Source: Muricea muricata (taxonomy: Eukaryota; Cnidaria; Anthozoa; Malacalcyonacea; Plexauridae). Taken from it: a DNA stretch of 64,000 nt. The notes under the pieces were generated by a model, which saw only the letters and a list, made by a program, of their open reading frames with translations, was not told the DNA's origin and ran no database searches. Shown here piece by piece: positions 47,970 to 57,084 of the stretch; positions within the stretch are counted from its first letter, which is position 1, and every line of letters starts with the position of its first letter. Made by a program: the position numbers and the translations under genes. The stretch is taken from NCBI GenBank assembly GCA_963855995.1, contig OY979716.1, forward strand, positions 56,663,594 to 56,727,593. Direction: 5' to 3'.

Positions 47970-48830
47970 CTTGCTGGTGATATGGAACAAGAAATACAAA
48001 CAAAAAAGGGGAACGGAAGGAAATGGAAGAACGTTTGAACTATGTCAATCTGGAATTAGAAGAATGGAGCCAGAAATTTAAAACGTAGAAGAAGAAAAGG
48101 AAAAATTGTTTGATGAGATGCAAGAATACAAGTTTGAAAATACTGATGATTTAAACGCGAGGGTTTCTTGTCTCCAGTTTGAGAATTGAGAGAGGTTGAG
48201 AGAGAGAAAGTGACATGAATTTTTCCCAGAGCATGAAAGATATTACAGACTTATCCAAAAGGCAGCAAAAGAGAAGAGTGGAAGCTGTTGCTACAAGAGC
48301 CGAAAAAACTTTGTGGTTTGCCCAATGATTTGGCCTAAAAATACAAAGCTTGGAGTTTTCCGATAGAAAAGGCTATATTCATGGCTGGAAATCATACAAA
48401 CAAACAACAATGCAAAATACTCACACACCATCACCACCATATTCAAATTCAACACCAGTATCCAACAATACACCAGTTTTAATAATTGCAGATGAAAACT
48501 CCAAGACCCCATCAGAAAACCATGATCAAACCCCCTTGGCCCCAATCAAAGACTAAACAATATGATGGGTTATCAGAAAATTGCAAGAAAAACGTCGAAG
48601 CCATTTTATTTCTAATGGATAAATTCTCAGTGGGAGATGCATTCATTCATGAAATGAGCATGATTGTTGATGGTATGCCAAGGTCATACCTAATTAAACA
48701 ATGTGGTGACAAATTGCACAGCACTTGTGTTGTCAAACTACCTCCAGGACCAGAACCAGGTACACAAGTGTCATTCAGAGATGCTCTCATCAATAAATTG
48801 AAGCTACAGGTGAGTGCTCATATTTTCTAG
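47970..48830 (+). pseudogene. Second copy of the coiled-coil family gene, broken
   Basis: This copy of the 44060-44989 gene is in opposite orientation. The head (MEERLNYVNLELEEWSQ type) is out of frame. A TGA at about 48188 and a TGA near 48329 interrupt the basic patch, whereas the C-terminal block (AILFLMDKFSVGDAFIHEMS, GMPRSYLIKQCGDKLH, SFRDALINKLK) is open to the stop at 48830. The donor GTGAGT after the KLKLQ codons is conserved. Divergence and stops show this arm decayed more than the left one. Confidence 0.65.
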
Positions 48831-49436
48831 AAGATACTGTTTATTTTTTATTTGTGCCTGACTAAAGTTATTTTGTGATTTCCTGCAATTTGATTAGCTG
48901 CACGAGCAGGCGGCTTTTTATGATGTCTTGGCCCGCAGGCCAAAAGAGTTATTTCTTTAAAACAGACCAAGAAGTGGAGCTGATTGTAGAACTTGAATAA
49001 AAGTGTCTAAAAGCCAAAAAACAATCTAACAAAATTAAAGATAGGAAATAGACTGAATTGACTTCAGCAGATGTCTTTTGAAGATTAAAATTTACTTGAA
49101 ACAACAAAAAAAATGCCAGAATCTATAACAAAATTTTACAAACAAAGCCGAGCAAAGCTGTACATGTAAAAGCCGGCGTACATATTATACCCGGTACTTA
49201 TCCAAAAGTAAAAAGCACACATTGAAATAAACACCCATACAAAAACCCAAAAATAATATTGTTTAGTAGACTACTAACCTGCAGTTTAAAGTTGATTCCT
49301 GGACTTAAAATTTTATCATTAAATGTTGTCAAAAATTAAATCTGATTTTCGCTAATCGAAAATCAAACTTTCTGTGTCAAAACGCATATTTCAACCCTGT
49401 TTGTTTTGTAAAACGAATGATAAAATAAAAAATCGT
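47976..49436. repeat. Right arm of the 6-kb inverted duplication
   Basis: Inverted copy of 43489-44966. The match begins at GATATGGAACAAGAAATAC and ends at ATAAAAAATCGTAC. Small indels distinguish the arms (for example near 49265). Confidence 0.9.
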
Positions 49437-49719
49437 ACATGTGCTGTGCATGTGCTGTTCACGTGCTATGATGTCAACCCTATATGCACGTGCTGTTCAT
49501 GCACTATGACGTCGTTGACGGCATCCCTTTGAATGCTATATGGGGGGGGGGGTAATCTACTGGTCTGATACAAATCAGGATTACATTACAATCAGATTTT
49601 GGTTGTAAATCTATGCTAATTGCATAACTAGATATATTTAGCTGTTGTAACTATAATTAGATTGTTTTTTGTTGTTAAACTATTGTGTGGGTCTACTACA
49701 CAGTATCGGGCATGTTTGC
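49437..49719. repeat. CACGTG-rich short repeats at the outer end of the right arm
   Basis: GCATGTGCTGTTCACGTGCT at 49448-49467, and the next four bases, also occur at 47577-47600 in the inner palindrome spacer. Diverged copies follow at about 49487-49512. Beyond is a run of G (49542-49552) and unremarkable AT-rich DNA. Confidence 0.6.
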
Positions 49720-49985
49720 GTGTTATCTATATCCCGACATTACAGTTGCTACGATAGTGTTGTCCGCACAGCCGGAGCACTTGTGCCCCTCCACCAAGTG
49801 GGGGATCATAACGCCCTGAACGAGCGGAGATGCATGAATGCACTCTGTGATCACTTTGATGGAGAGGACGTACAATAGAGGAGACAGCGGACACCCCTGG
49901 CCCACACCCGAGAGGGGTTAAAGAAAGAAGACGTCCAGCCGTTAATCACGACAGCCAACTTGGACGTCTGTATAGAATAAACGGA
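49720..49985 (-). pseudogene. LINE reverse transcriptase fragment
   Basis: The minus-strand frame contains GQGCPLSPLLYVLSIKVI and ends with GCADNTIVATV, the motif region of the RT palm domain. The catalytic Y/F-A-D-D is changed to C-A-D-N. Upstream (toward 49985), VINGWTSSFF fits the region before the RQGCPLSP block, after a small shift. Only this part is present. Confidence 0.72.
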
Positions 49986-50226
49986 CCCAATTTCTAAAGT
50001 TGGGAGATCTTGCTGCTTCACATACTCTAATAAATTGTGTATTGCAAATAAGTTTTTGCTGATGATTATTATTTTGTGATTTTAGTCAGCTGTACTGAAT
50101 AAATGTTGACTGTTGACATATCGGATGATACAAACTAATAAACATGTTAAAAACATTATATAAAAATTCTTATTCAGAAAACAATGAATCACATTCCATC
50201 AGTCAGTTGAACGAGTATAAAAAGCA

Positions 50227-50355
50227 ATGGAAAGTGAAACTGAAAGTCAACCACCAGCTAAAAGGAAAAAAGTGCAGAAAAAATTAACAACATTTTTTTC
50301 AACTAATGTATTTATTCATTTAGAAAACGAGCAGTTAACTGAATTGACTGAATGA
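50227..50355 (+). CDS. 42-residue ORF with NLS-like patch and PIP-box-like motif
   Basis: ATG 50227 to TGA 50355. The peptide begins MESETESQPPAKRKKVQKKL and continues TTFFSTN. AKRKK resembles a nuclear localisation signal. QKKLTTFF fits the PCNA-binding consensus Q-x-x-h-x-x-F-F. It may be the first exon of a larger protein; no continuation was identified. Confidence 0.35.
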   Translation: MESETESQPPAKRKKVQKKLTTFFSTNVFIHLENEQLTELTE

Positions 50356-50493
50356 GTGAGCCAAGCAGCACAAGTATATGAGGTGCCGTGTGTTGCATAA
50401 TTCAGATTTGTGTTCGTGAGTATTAAAAAGCTCGCAATACATGCAAAATGCATCCAACTTATGTTGAACTACGCAATCAATGTTAAATGTCAA

Positions 50494-50603
50494 TGTATTT
50501 ACGTGCAAATTTCAGTGTATTTACGTGCAAATTTCAGTCTATTTATGTGCGAATTTCAGTCTATTTACCTGTGAATTTCAGTGCATTTACGTGCGAATTT
50601 CAG
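50494..50603 (+). repeat. Minisatellite, five 22-bp units
   Basis: Consensus TGTATTTACGTGCAAATTTC plus AG, five adjacent copies with 1-4 changes each; a weaker sixth follows. It lies just upstream of the gene starting at 50663. Confidence 0.92.
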
Positions 50604-50662
50604 TTGTATTTGCATGGCAATTTTCTTCACCTGACACTGTGCAGAGACAAGGGAAAACAAAA

Positions 50663-52050
50663 ATGGCGGGAAACAAACCAGGAAAGATTGTTGATGCCAT
50701 TTTAGAGAGTGAAGAATTTCGGAGTAGCCCAACTAGAGCTTTAGAAGCCTCTGGATCTGGCCAGGGTGATCAACAGCAAATGCCCCGAACATCCCAAAAT
50801 CACGCTATTGAAGAACTTTCTTCAATATTTTGACCAAATGGTCGTACAGTAACGCCACCGACTATGCAAGCGCAGCCAAAGCCGTGTACTCCAACCCAAC
50901 CTCAAACTACACCAAAATTAACGCAACAAAGATTTACAGCTGCAACATACCCCACATTTCAAGTGCGCAGAAATTACATGTCACAGGTTGCGAAAAGGTG
51001 ATTATAAATGTTCATTATATCTATTGGTAATAATTATTTTAATGTTACATATGTTATTCCTGTAAAACCTGCAGGTGGAAAGTCATTTACATATGTTATG
51101 AATTATTATTATTGGGCGAAATAACTCAAGTAAAAGTTCCAAATGAACCCCAGCACGACACACCAGTTTTACAAAGGAAGTTATTCTGTTATGTTCATCA
51201 GTCGACAATATTGTAGCTAAACAGAGCAGAAAACAACTCTATCAAATGGGGCATGTCCTAAGTGCAGTGGAGATACAAAATTGGTGGAGTGCTGAAGAAG
51301 TTATTACCAATCTTAGAAGCTGTTTTGATGGCAAGATACCTGAAGATACAATGTTGGTAAATTCTCTATTAAAGTATGTGTGAATGCCCATTTAAATAAA
51401 GCAGGGTTTGGGGCAATTTTTTTGCATTATTTGGTTTGGTTTAAAATAATTCCTTTTCAGTCTTGCTTAGTTCTGAATCTTTATTTCAATCACACTGCAG
51501 TGATTATTTCTAGAGTTAGATTTAATTTTTGAGTGTTCAAATTGCGTGGGATGAGGAATATTTTGAAGTGGGGGGGGGGGGAGAGGCAGGTGAGCCCAAC
51601 TGCATCTCCTCAATGGATGTAACTTACTTTAAGCAAACCTCAACCAAATCATTTAGCCAATATATTGCCTGTCCTAATTAATAAGCATCCTCTTTCCTTT
51701 ATTAGTTTATTATATATACTTACAAAGGTCAGAAAGATCTTGACAAGTAACAATAAAATTGTCTAATATTTAAAACCATGGTTTTCTATCTAATTTATGA
51801 TTAAACTCCACATTATGACATTTTTTGTTTTACTACATGCCACTCATGCAGAATAGAAATTATGATAGGGTGTGGAAACAAGCTGGTGAAACCAGTGTTA
51901 TCTCGTGGACAATCATTATCTGGGTACCTGTTGGGTAAAATTTTTGGCAGCAAGGCAATTTATCTCGGACCATCTAGAAATCTTGTTGATATTAAAGTAA
52001 AAGTTTTGGCAGGCAGGCAATTAATATCTCAGACCATCCAGAAATGTTGA
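50663..52050 (+). pseudogene. Three-exon gene of unknown family with two in-frame TGA codons
   Basis: Exons are 50663-50997, 51131-51373 and 51852-52050, joined by GT-AG introns with matching phases. The first exon is Pro/Gln/Thr-rich (SGQGDQQQMPRTS, TMQAQPKPCTPTQPQTTP). The second and third form a compact domain: KEVILLCSSVDNIVAKQSRK, QLYQMGHVLSAVEI, GCGNKLVKPVLSRGQSLSGY and LLGKIFGSKAIYLGPS. I recall relatives in invertebrate genomes but no function. The TGA codons are at 50831-50833 and 51144-51146; both could derive from CGA. The end of exon 3 contains a diverged tandem duplication of about 65 bp (51937-52050). The long second intron has a G-run near 51570. Confidence 0.5.
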
Positions 52051-52225
52051 GGTCTTGATCTAGACAACAAAAGTGATAGCTTGTCTTCCAGCACCATTCA
52101 TTGGTTGGCTTGTTTCTTTTCTTTAATACCATTTAAATTAATTACCATACTTACTCATGAAAGTACTCATCGTGTGCACACACGCCAATGTGAGGGGGAT
52201 AAAAGTTATCGTTCCCAGCCAAGGT

Positions 52226-52263
52226 ATCGCTTCTTGGCCCTTTGGCTAAGATCAAGTGTAGTT
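52226..52263 (+). ncRNA. U2 snRNA 5' fragment (pseudogene)
   Basis: The 38 bases beginning ATCGCTTCTTGGCCCTTTGG and continuing CTAAGATCAAGTGTAG match the start of metazoan U2 snRNA with two substitutions, including the branch-site-adjacent GGCTAAGATCAAGTGTAG block. After this the match fades, so the functional downstream parts (branch-point recognition and Sm site) are missing. Confidence 0.78.
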
Positions 52264-52463
52264 TTAGTTTTATTATTCTTTGCCAATTTAACAATTTACG
52301 GATTTTAACATATATACGTAACTTATAACATAACGTAACATAACATAATATATATATATAATATACATAACTTATAAATAATTTTATTTCAGAACCATTC
52401 TCAGAGATATGAAAAACTAGATTCATATTAATCTGACACTGCAGAGAACAATGAAAATTCGTT

Positions 52464-52534
52464 GTCTCGAGCGGGATTCGAACTCGCATCTTCGGGTTTC
52501 TAGACCGCCGCTCTACCAATTGAGCTATCGAGCC
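52464..52534 (-). tRNA. tRNA-Thr-derived SINE head, copy A (tRNA-like)
   Basis: This 71-nt cloverleaf-like sequence begins GGCTCGATAGCTCAATTGG and has a Pol III A box (TAGCTCAATTGGTAGAGC) and B box (GAGTTCGAATCCC). The anticodon loop reads CTAGAAA and the anticodon stem pairs poorly. It is embedded in a unit of about 248 bp that is repeated, so I read it as a SINE head rather than a working tRNA gene. Confidence 0.6.
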
Positions 52535-52711
52535 AACTGGGATTGGTAGCGAGTCTTATCCAATTTAAGTGCACGAAACATTTTCGTGACAACTTAACGC
52601 TAGTCTTTGAGGACATGCAGTGTTTCAATTCTATTTCAGAACCATCCTCAGAGATATGAAAAACTAGATTCATATTAATCTGACACTGCAGAGAACAACG
52701 AAAAATTCGTT

Positions 52712-52782
52712 GTCTCGAGCGGGATTCGAACTCGCATCTTTGGGTTTCTAGGCTCCCGCTCTACCAATTGAGCTATCGAGCC
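52712..52782 (-). tRNA. tRNA-Thr-derived SINE head, copy B (tRNA-like)
   Basis: Same family and length as copy A, 248 bp away in the same orientation, with a changed anticodon arm (GGAGC...). A and B boxes are intact. The 177 bp between the copies match the region upstream of copy C. Confidence 0.6.
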
Positions 52783-52786
52783 AACT

Positions 52787-52865
52787 GGGAGTTCAAATCC
52801 CGAGTTCGAATCCCACTCGAGACAACGAATTTTTCGTTGTTCTCTGCAGTGTCAGATTAATATGA
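52787..52865 (+). repeat. Truncated plus-strand SINE unit
   Basis: Contains only the B-box half (GAGTTCGAATCCCACTCGAG) and the tail (TTCGTTGTTCTCTGCAGTG). It joins copy B head to head, giving a palindromic junction near 52786. Confidence 0.7.
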
Positions 52866-53006
52866 ATCTAGTTTCAGATTAATATGAATCTAGGATGGTT
52901 CTGAAATAGAATTGAAACACTGCGCATCCTCAAAGACAAGCGTTAACATTGTCACGAAAATATTTCGTGCACTTAAATTGGATAAGACTTGCTACCAATC
53001 CCAGTT

Positions 53007-53077
53007 GGCTTGATAGCTCAATTGGTAGAGCGACGGTCTAGTAACCTGAAGATGCGAGTTCGAATCCCACTCGAGAC
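53007..53077 (+). tRNA. tRNA-Thr-derived SINE head, copy C (tRNA-like)
   Basis: The loop CTAGTAA places AGT in the anticodon position, pointing to tRNA-Thr as the source. The T-arm GCGAG-TTCGAAT-CCCAC has one weak pair and the anticodon stem is poor. It is preceded by the same 5' body as the other units and followed by the tail ATTTTCGTTGTTCTCTGCAG. Confidence 0.62.
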
Positions 53078-53129
53078 AACGAAATTTTCGTTGTTCTCTG
53101 CAGTGTCAGATTAATATGAATCTAGTTTT

Positions 53130-53997
53130 TATACATAATTTATTTATAAACATAACTTATCAAACAATTATATGAAGCATATTTCAGTTGTTTTATGTTT
53201 GCAATTTGGTTTTAAATCATTTATTAAAGCTCCGTGCATCTATTGTGTACTACTTTTATTATTTTTGTATCTGCGAATGCAGATATATTGCTATCGTGCT
53301 CGTGCTGTTAGCTGTTAGCTTGTAGCCAATCACCGAATGCGTAAGTTAAAAATAGCCAATAGTCGAGAATATAACATTAAAATGACATATTACTTAGTGA
53401 CCATTCAGACCATGGTATGTTTAACTGGAGTGATATTCCAAATTCCAAAATGGCATGTGCCAAGGCTGTTAAAGAGTGAAGAGTTAAGTCTAACTGGACA
53501 AGGACTTCTTAGGTTTATTGAACTGAAGACTTTTCGTAGCGTGACTGGATATTCTATTTCTATTGTAAATATATCTAAGCAAGATGATGGTTTGATAACT
53601 GGGGAAATATTGCATCGGTTGGATTATCCATCTGTTTACAACAGTCAACAAACCGATTTGACAGAAGCAGTGACATTGATACAATGATAATCAAGGTACA
53701 ATAACAACATGGACTACATGTACGTAATTTTTAGGAGTCCAGTTAACTTGTTTAAAACAGGTTTGAGTATACTGTATGTTTTGATGGATGGGCTTGTTGT
53801 TTTCATTATGTGCATTGTGTGTCAGTTTCACTAGTGCTTGCAGTGTACACTTGCATTATCTAGTATTTGTTCGTGATTGCACTTATTTGGTACACACCTT
53901 ATGCTTGTATACAATTTCTTGTTCTTTTGAATAGTCAGTCAATTCGTCAATTTGAGTATTTTTTCTCTTATTTAATTTTAAATGTATATATCATGTA
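53130..53997. other. Non-coding stretch
   Basis: An open frame at 53337-53687 (116 residues) has no recognisable motif and I do not support it as a gene. Nothing else is seen. Confidence 0.45.
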
Positions 53998-54223
53998 TTC
54001 TTGGGTTTCAGGTGACGTCATAAATTTCACTGGGGGTCAACTCCAAATCGATACACAGTCAGTAGAGAGAAATAATTTTTCACTGTATGTGTTGAACTTT
54101 TGTTTGGCAGCAAATATGTGCAATTTCATGAGATTTGTTCACCCAGTACAGTATAATCATCAATACATTTTGGGTTGACCCCCACTCAGATTTACTGCAA
54201 AATGCCCTAGTGAAACCCAAGAA
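53998..54223. mobile_element. 226-bp MITE, TA target
   Basis: Perfect inverted ends TTCTTGGGTTTCA and TGAAACCCAAGAA, flanked by TA on both sides (53996-53997 and 54224-54225). Pairing continues imperfectly inward through GGGGGTCAAC and GTTGACCCCC. Confidence 0.88.
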
Positions 54224-54225
54224 TA

Positions 54226-55060
54226 TAAACCATGTACCAGCACTTGATAGTACTCATGCTCAAAGTGTATTAATGCTTAGATCTGAAATCTGAATAATAA
54301 ATAGGCCGACATTTTCCCTTAGGTAGTAATATCAGCTTGAGTCACCTTATTTGTTAAATCTGAATCACCAGCGATTGCATTGAAACAAAAATATACTCAC
54401 ATGAGACAATGCTAATTTTGCATGAGTGATTGATGTTAAATTGATCACCAGTCAATCTGCTGCGATCTGTTGCATTAATTTGATAGTTCAGAATGACTCG
54501 ATTCGAAGGTCACTTAACAGATTTAATTTGTTCTAATTTTGAATAGACCTTATAACTTATCTATATCTTAAACAATATAATGAATTACAAATTCACATTT
54601 TTCTACAGCCTGTTTTGTATGCTTAAGTTATTCTAACTTGTCCCATGTGTATACAATCATGCATTTCTACGCATGTATTAATTCGAACGAATTAAAAAGC
54701 ATTCCAAATGGTCTACTTTTTTTATACATTTTGTAGTAAACCATATTTGTAAAACTAAAGTTATTTGATTTATGCATTGTGTACTCGACATGCATTTTTA
54801 TGTCGAATTTTAAAAATAACAATTGATATCCATGCAAATTTGGTTCAAACAATTGTGATAAATGTTAAAATATTTCAAGTATTTATCTCTGAAATGATAC
54901 TGTTATCAAAATTTTATGTTATAATCATTTCACATGTTTTTATTAAAAAGTTTATATTATACAGTAATCATTTAAAACACATTAAACTATTTATTTCAAT
55001 ATTTATTGCAATCATTCTACTACATATTTATGCTGTGCGCAGCTACCTGTACGCGTAGCG
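54226..55060. other. Non-coding AT-rich stretch
   Basis: No gene or repeat recognised. Its last 8 bp form the left target duplication of the next MITE. Confidence 0.5.
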
Positions 55061-55263
55061 CAGTGGCGGATCCAGGGTAAGTCAAAATAAATTATAGCAG
55101 CTCAATTTTAAATTCAAAATAACTTTATAACAATGTCATAGGCTATGAATTTCAAAAGAATAAAATCTAACCAATGAAGTTGCTTTGAAGGTATTTTAAA
55201 ATGTAAATATATCCTAGAATGAGCAGTGATAATTTATTTTGACTTACGCTAGATCCGCCACTG
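55061..55263. mobile_element. 203-bp hAT MITE with 8-bp target duplication
   Basis: Ends CAGTGGCGGATCCAGGGTAA and the reverse complement of CAGTGGCGGATCTAGCGTAA. The inverted repeat runs about 34 bp with two mismatches. Flanks GCGTAGCG and GCGTAGCA match at 7 of 8 positions. The ends resemble those of the hAT at 16779, which belongs to the same terminal-sequence group. Confidence 0.9.
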
Positions 55264-55269
55264 GCGTAG

Positions 55270-55846
55270 CACAGTGTTTGTGTGTTTTCGTTCAATTTCT
55301 TTAATTTTTCTTGCGATCAATTCTACAGTTATAGCAGCAGTCATTTCCTTTGGAGTAAATTGTTCTTCGAGGTTAAAAATGTTATAAGAATACATCTGCT
55401 TAAAAAAATGTGCCATTGTAGCTAGTGTCTGTACAGCTTGCTGGTGATATGGAACAAAAAATAAACAAAAAAGGGGAACGGAAGGAAATGGAAGAACGTT
55501 TGAACTATGTCAATCTGGAATTAGAAGAATGGAGCCAGAAATTTAAAAACGTAGAAGAAGAAAAGGAAAAATTGTTTGATGAGATGCAAGAATACAAGTT
55601 TGAAAATACTGATGATTTAAACGCGAGGGTTTCTTGTCTCCAGTTTGAGAATTGAGAGAGGTTGAGAGAGAGAAAGTGACATGAATTTTTCCCAGAGCAT
55701 AAAAGATATTACAGACTTATCCAAAAGGCAGCAAAAGAGAAGAGTGGAAGCTGTTGCTACAAGAGCCGAAAAAGCTTTGTGGTTTGCCCAACGATTTGGC
55801 CTAAAAATACAAAGCTTGGAGTTTTCCGATAGAAAAGGCTAGATTC
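55270..55846 (+). repeat. Third copy of the coiled-coil region, with partial palindrome arm
   Basis: Direct copy of 47777-48371, lacking 27 bp between two ACAGCTT repeats. It includes the head of the coiled-coil gene (55437-55655: MEERLNYVNLELEEWSQKFK, then a stop) and ends abruptly at 55846 in GATAGAAAAGGCT. Confidence 0.85.
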
Positions 55847-56868
55847 ATGGGACAAGGAAAATCGGACTACTGTTGCCTCTGTAACAACATTATTGCATCT
55901 TTTCCAAACTTCAAATGTCACTTCTCTACCTCTCACAAGGGAGTCACTCTGAATGCATCTGCCAAAGCGTTATTTGTGATCATGAATTTCCGACATCCAG
56001 TGGCGCTGGCGTCCACATCAAATACACTCATAAGATTATACTTTGTCCCAGAACAATTCCACCTTAGTGTCCTCCTTACGACCTCGTAGATTGAGACGAA
56101 TATCCTTGGTTAACTCTCCTCTGTCTGACATTAATACCTGCCCCTCGACGCGTACCACACCTCACACCGTCGGTCATGACACGTGTGACTCTCAATTTGT
56201 TAACACCTCGTTCTCCTGACCTCTTCTCCAGATTTCCGCTCGTCCTATTACCCCTCACACTTCCAATCTTTCACGGCTTCCTCGGTCCCTTATTAACCAT
56301 CATACAAGTGACATTTCTCCACCTGTCCTATCTGATATCGATCCCGGTGATCAGGATGTCCTGCCTCCGTCTCCTCCCTGACCTTCCCATGCTTCCTGTC
56401 CTGACCGCGACCACTTAACTGATCTGTTGGCTGCCTTAGCTGCTTGCGCTAACTGGAACGTTACAACTAAACCATTTTTTCCAGCTGCTCATTCCTTCTC
56501 CCTCCATAGTCCTGTACCATCTACTATACCTGTCACAACCCCTGGTTTGTCTCCTGCAGCAACGGTCACCTTTATTTGTTGTACTGATGTGAATGATGAT
56601 GATGTAAGCTGTCCCATCCTTCTTCCCCCTCCCTCAATCCCTCCCAACATGGATGAAGTGTCTCCTAGTCCATCTAGTCCAGTTGTTCACTCTCTGGCTC
56701 CCAGCATTCCTTCCACACCTATCCCACCTGATGCTCCCAATTTATCTCATGCTCCAACGGTCGCCTTCAGTGGTTGCACTGATGTAGATAGTGATGTGCC
56801 CCAAACCCCCCAACTACATCCCAACATGACGACCCGCACGGGTTTAAACGAGATTATCTTCGAGGTGT
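55847..56868 (+). pseudogene. Pro/Ser-rich retroelement-like ORF1 relic
   Basis: This stretch has higher GC than its surroundings. It opens with a finger-like piece (DYCCLCNNIIASFPNFKCHF, then STSH), then several frames rich in Pro, Ser and Thr, the longest from 56427 to 56868 with repeated TVTFICCTDV and TVAFSGCTDV modules. The composition and finger head suggest the first ORF of a LINE such as the NeSL/R2 group, but I see no reverse transcriptase. It joins the coiled-coil copy at 55846 without a gap, so that point is a rearrangement or insertion junction. Confidence 0.35.
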
Positions 56869-57084
56869 AGGTTATAGCAGCATTAGTGGGAGAAGTGTGA
56901 AACGTGTTGATATTTGCTTTGAGTTAGTCGCACGAAATAATGGGAAGCAGTCTACTTATTAAAAACTATTATTCAAACTATGTTAGGAGGCAAGTTGTCA
57001 ACAATAATTAACTCTCAAAAAGTAACCCATCTAAGTTTACAAATATTTGCCTGCCATATTCAAATTGCGCCAAGCATCTGAATC

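Noticed and set aside
52464..53077. Functional tRNA genes
   Set aside because: The three 71-nt heads have broken anticodon stems and differing anticodon loops, and lie inside repeated units; SINE heads are the better reading.
53337..53687. Protein-coding gene of 116 residues
   Set aside because: No motif, no flanking splice or homologous copy, and overlapping frames of similar length on the other strand.
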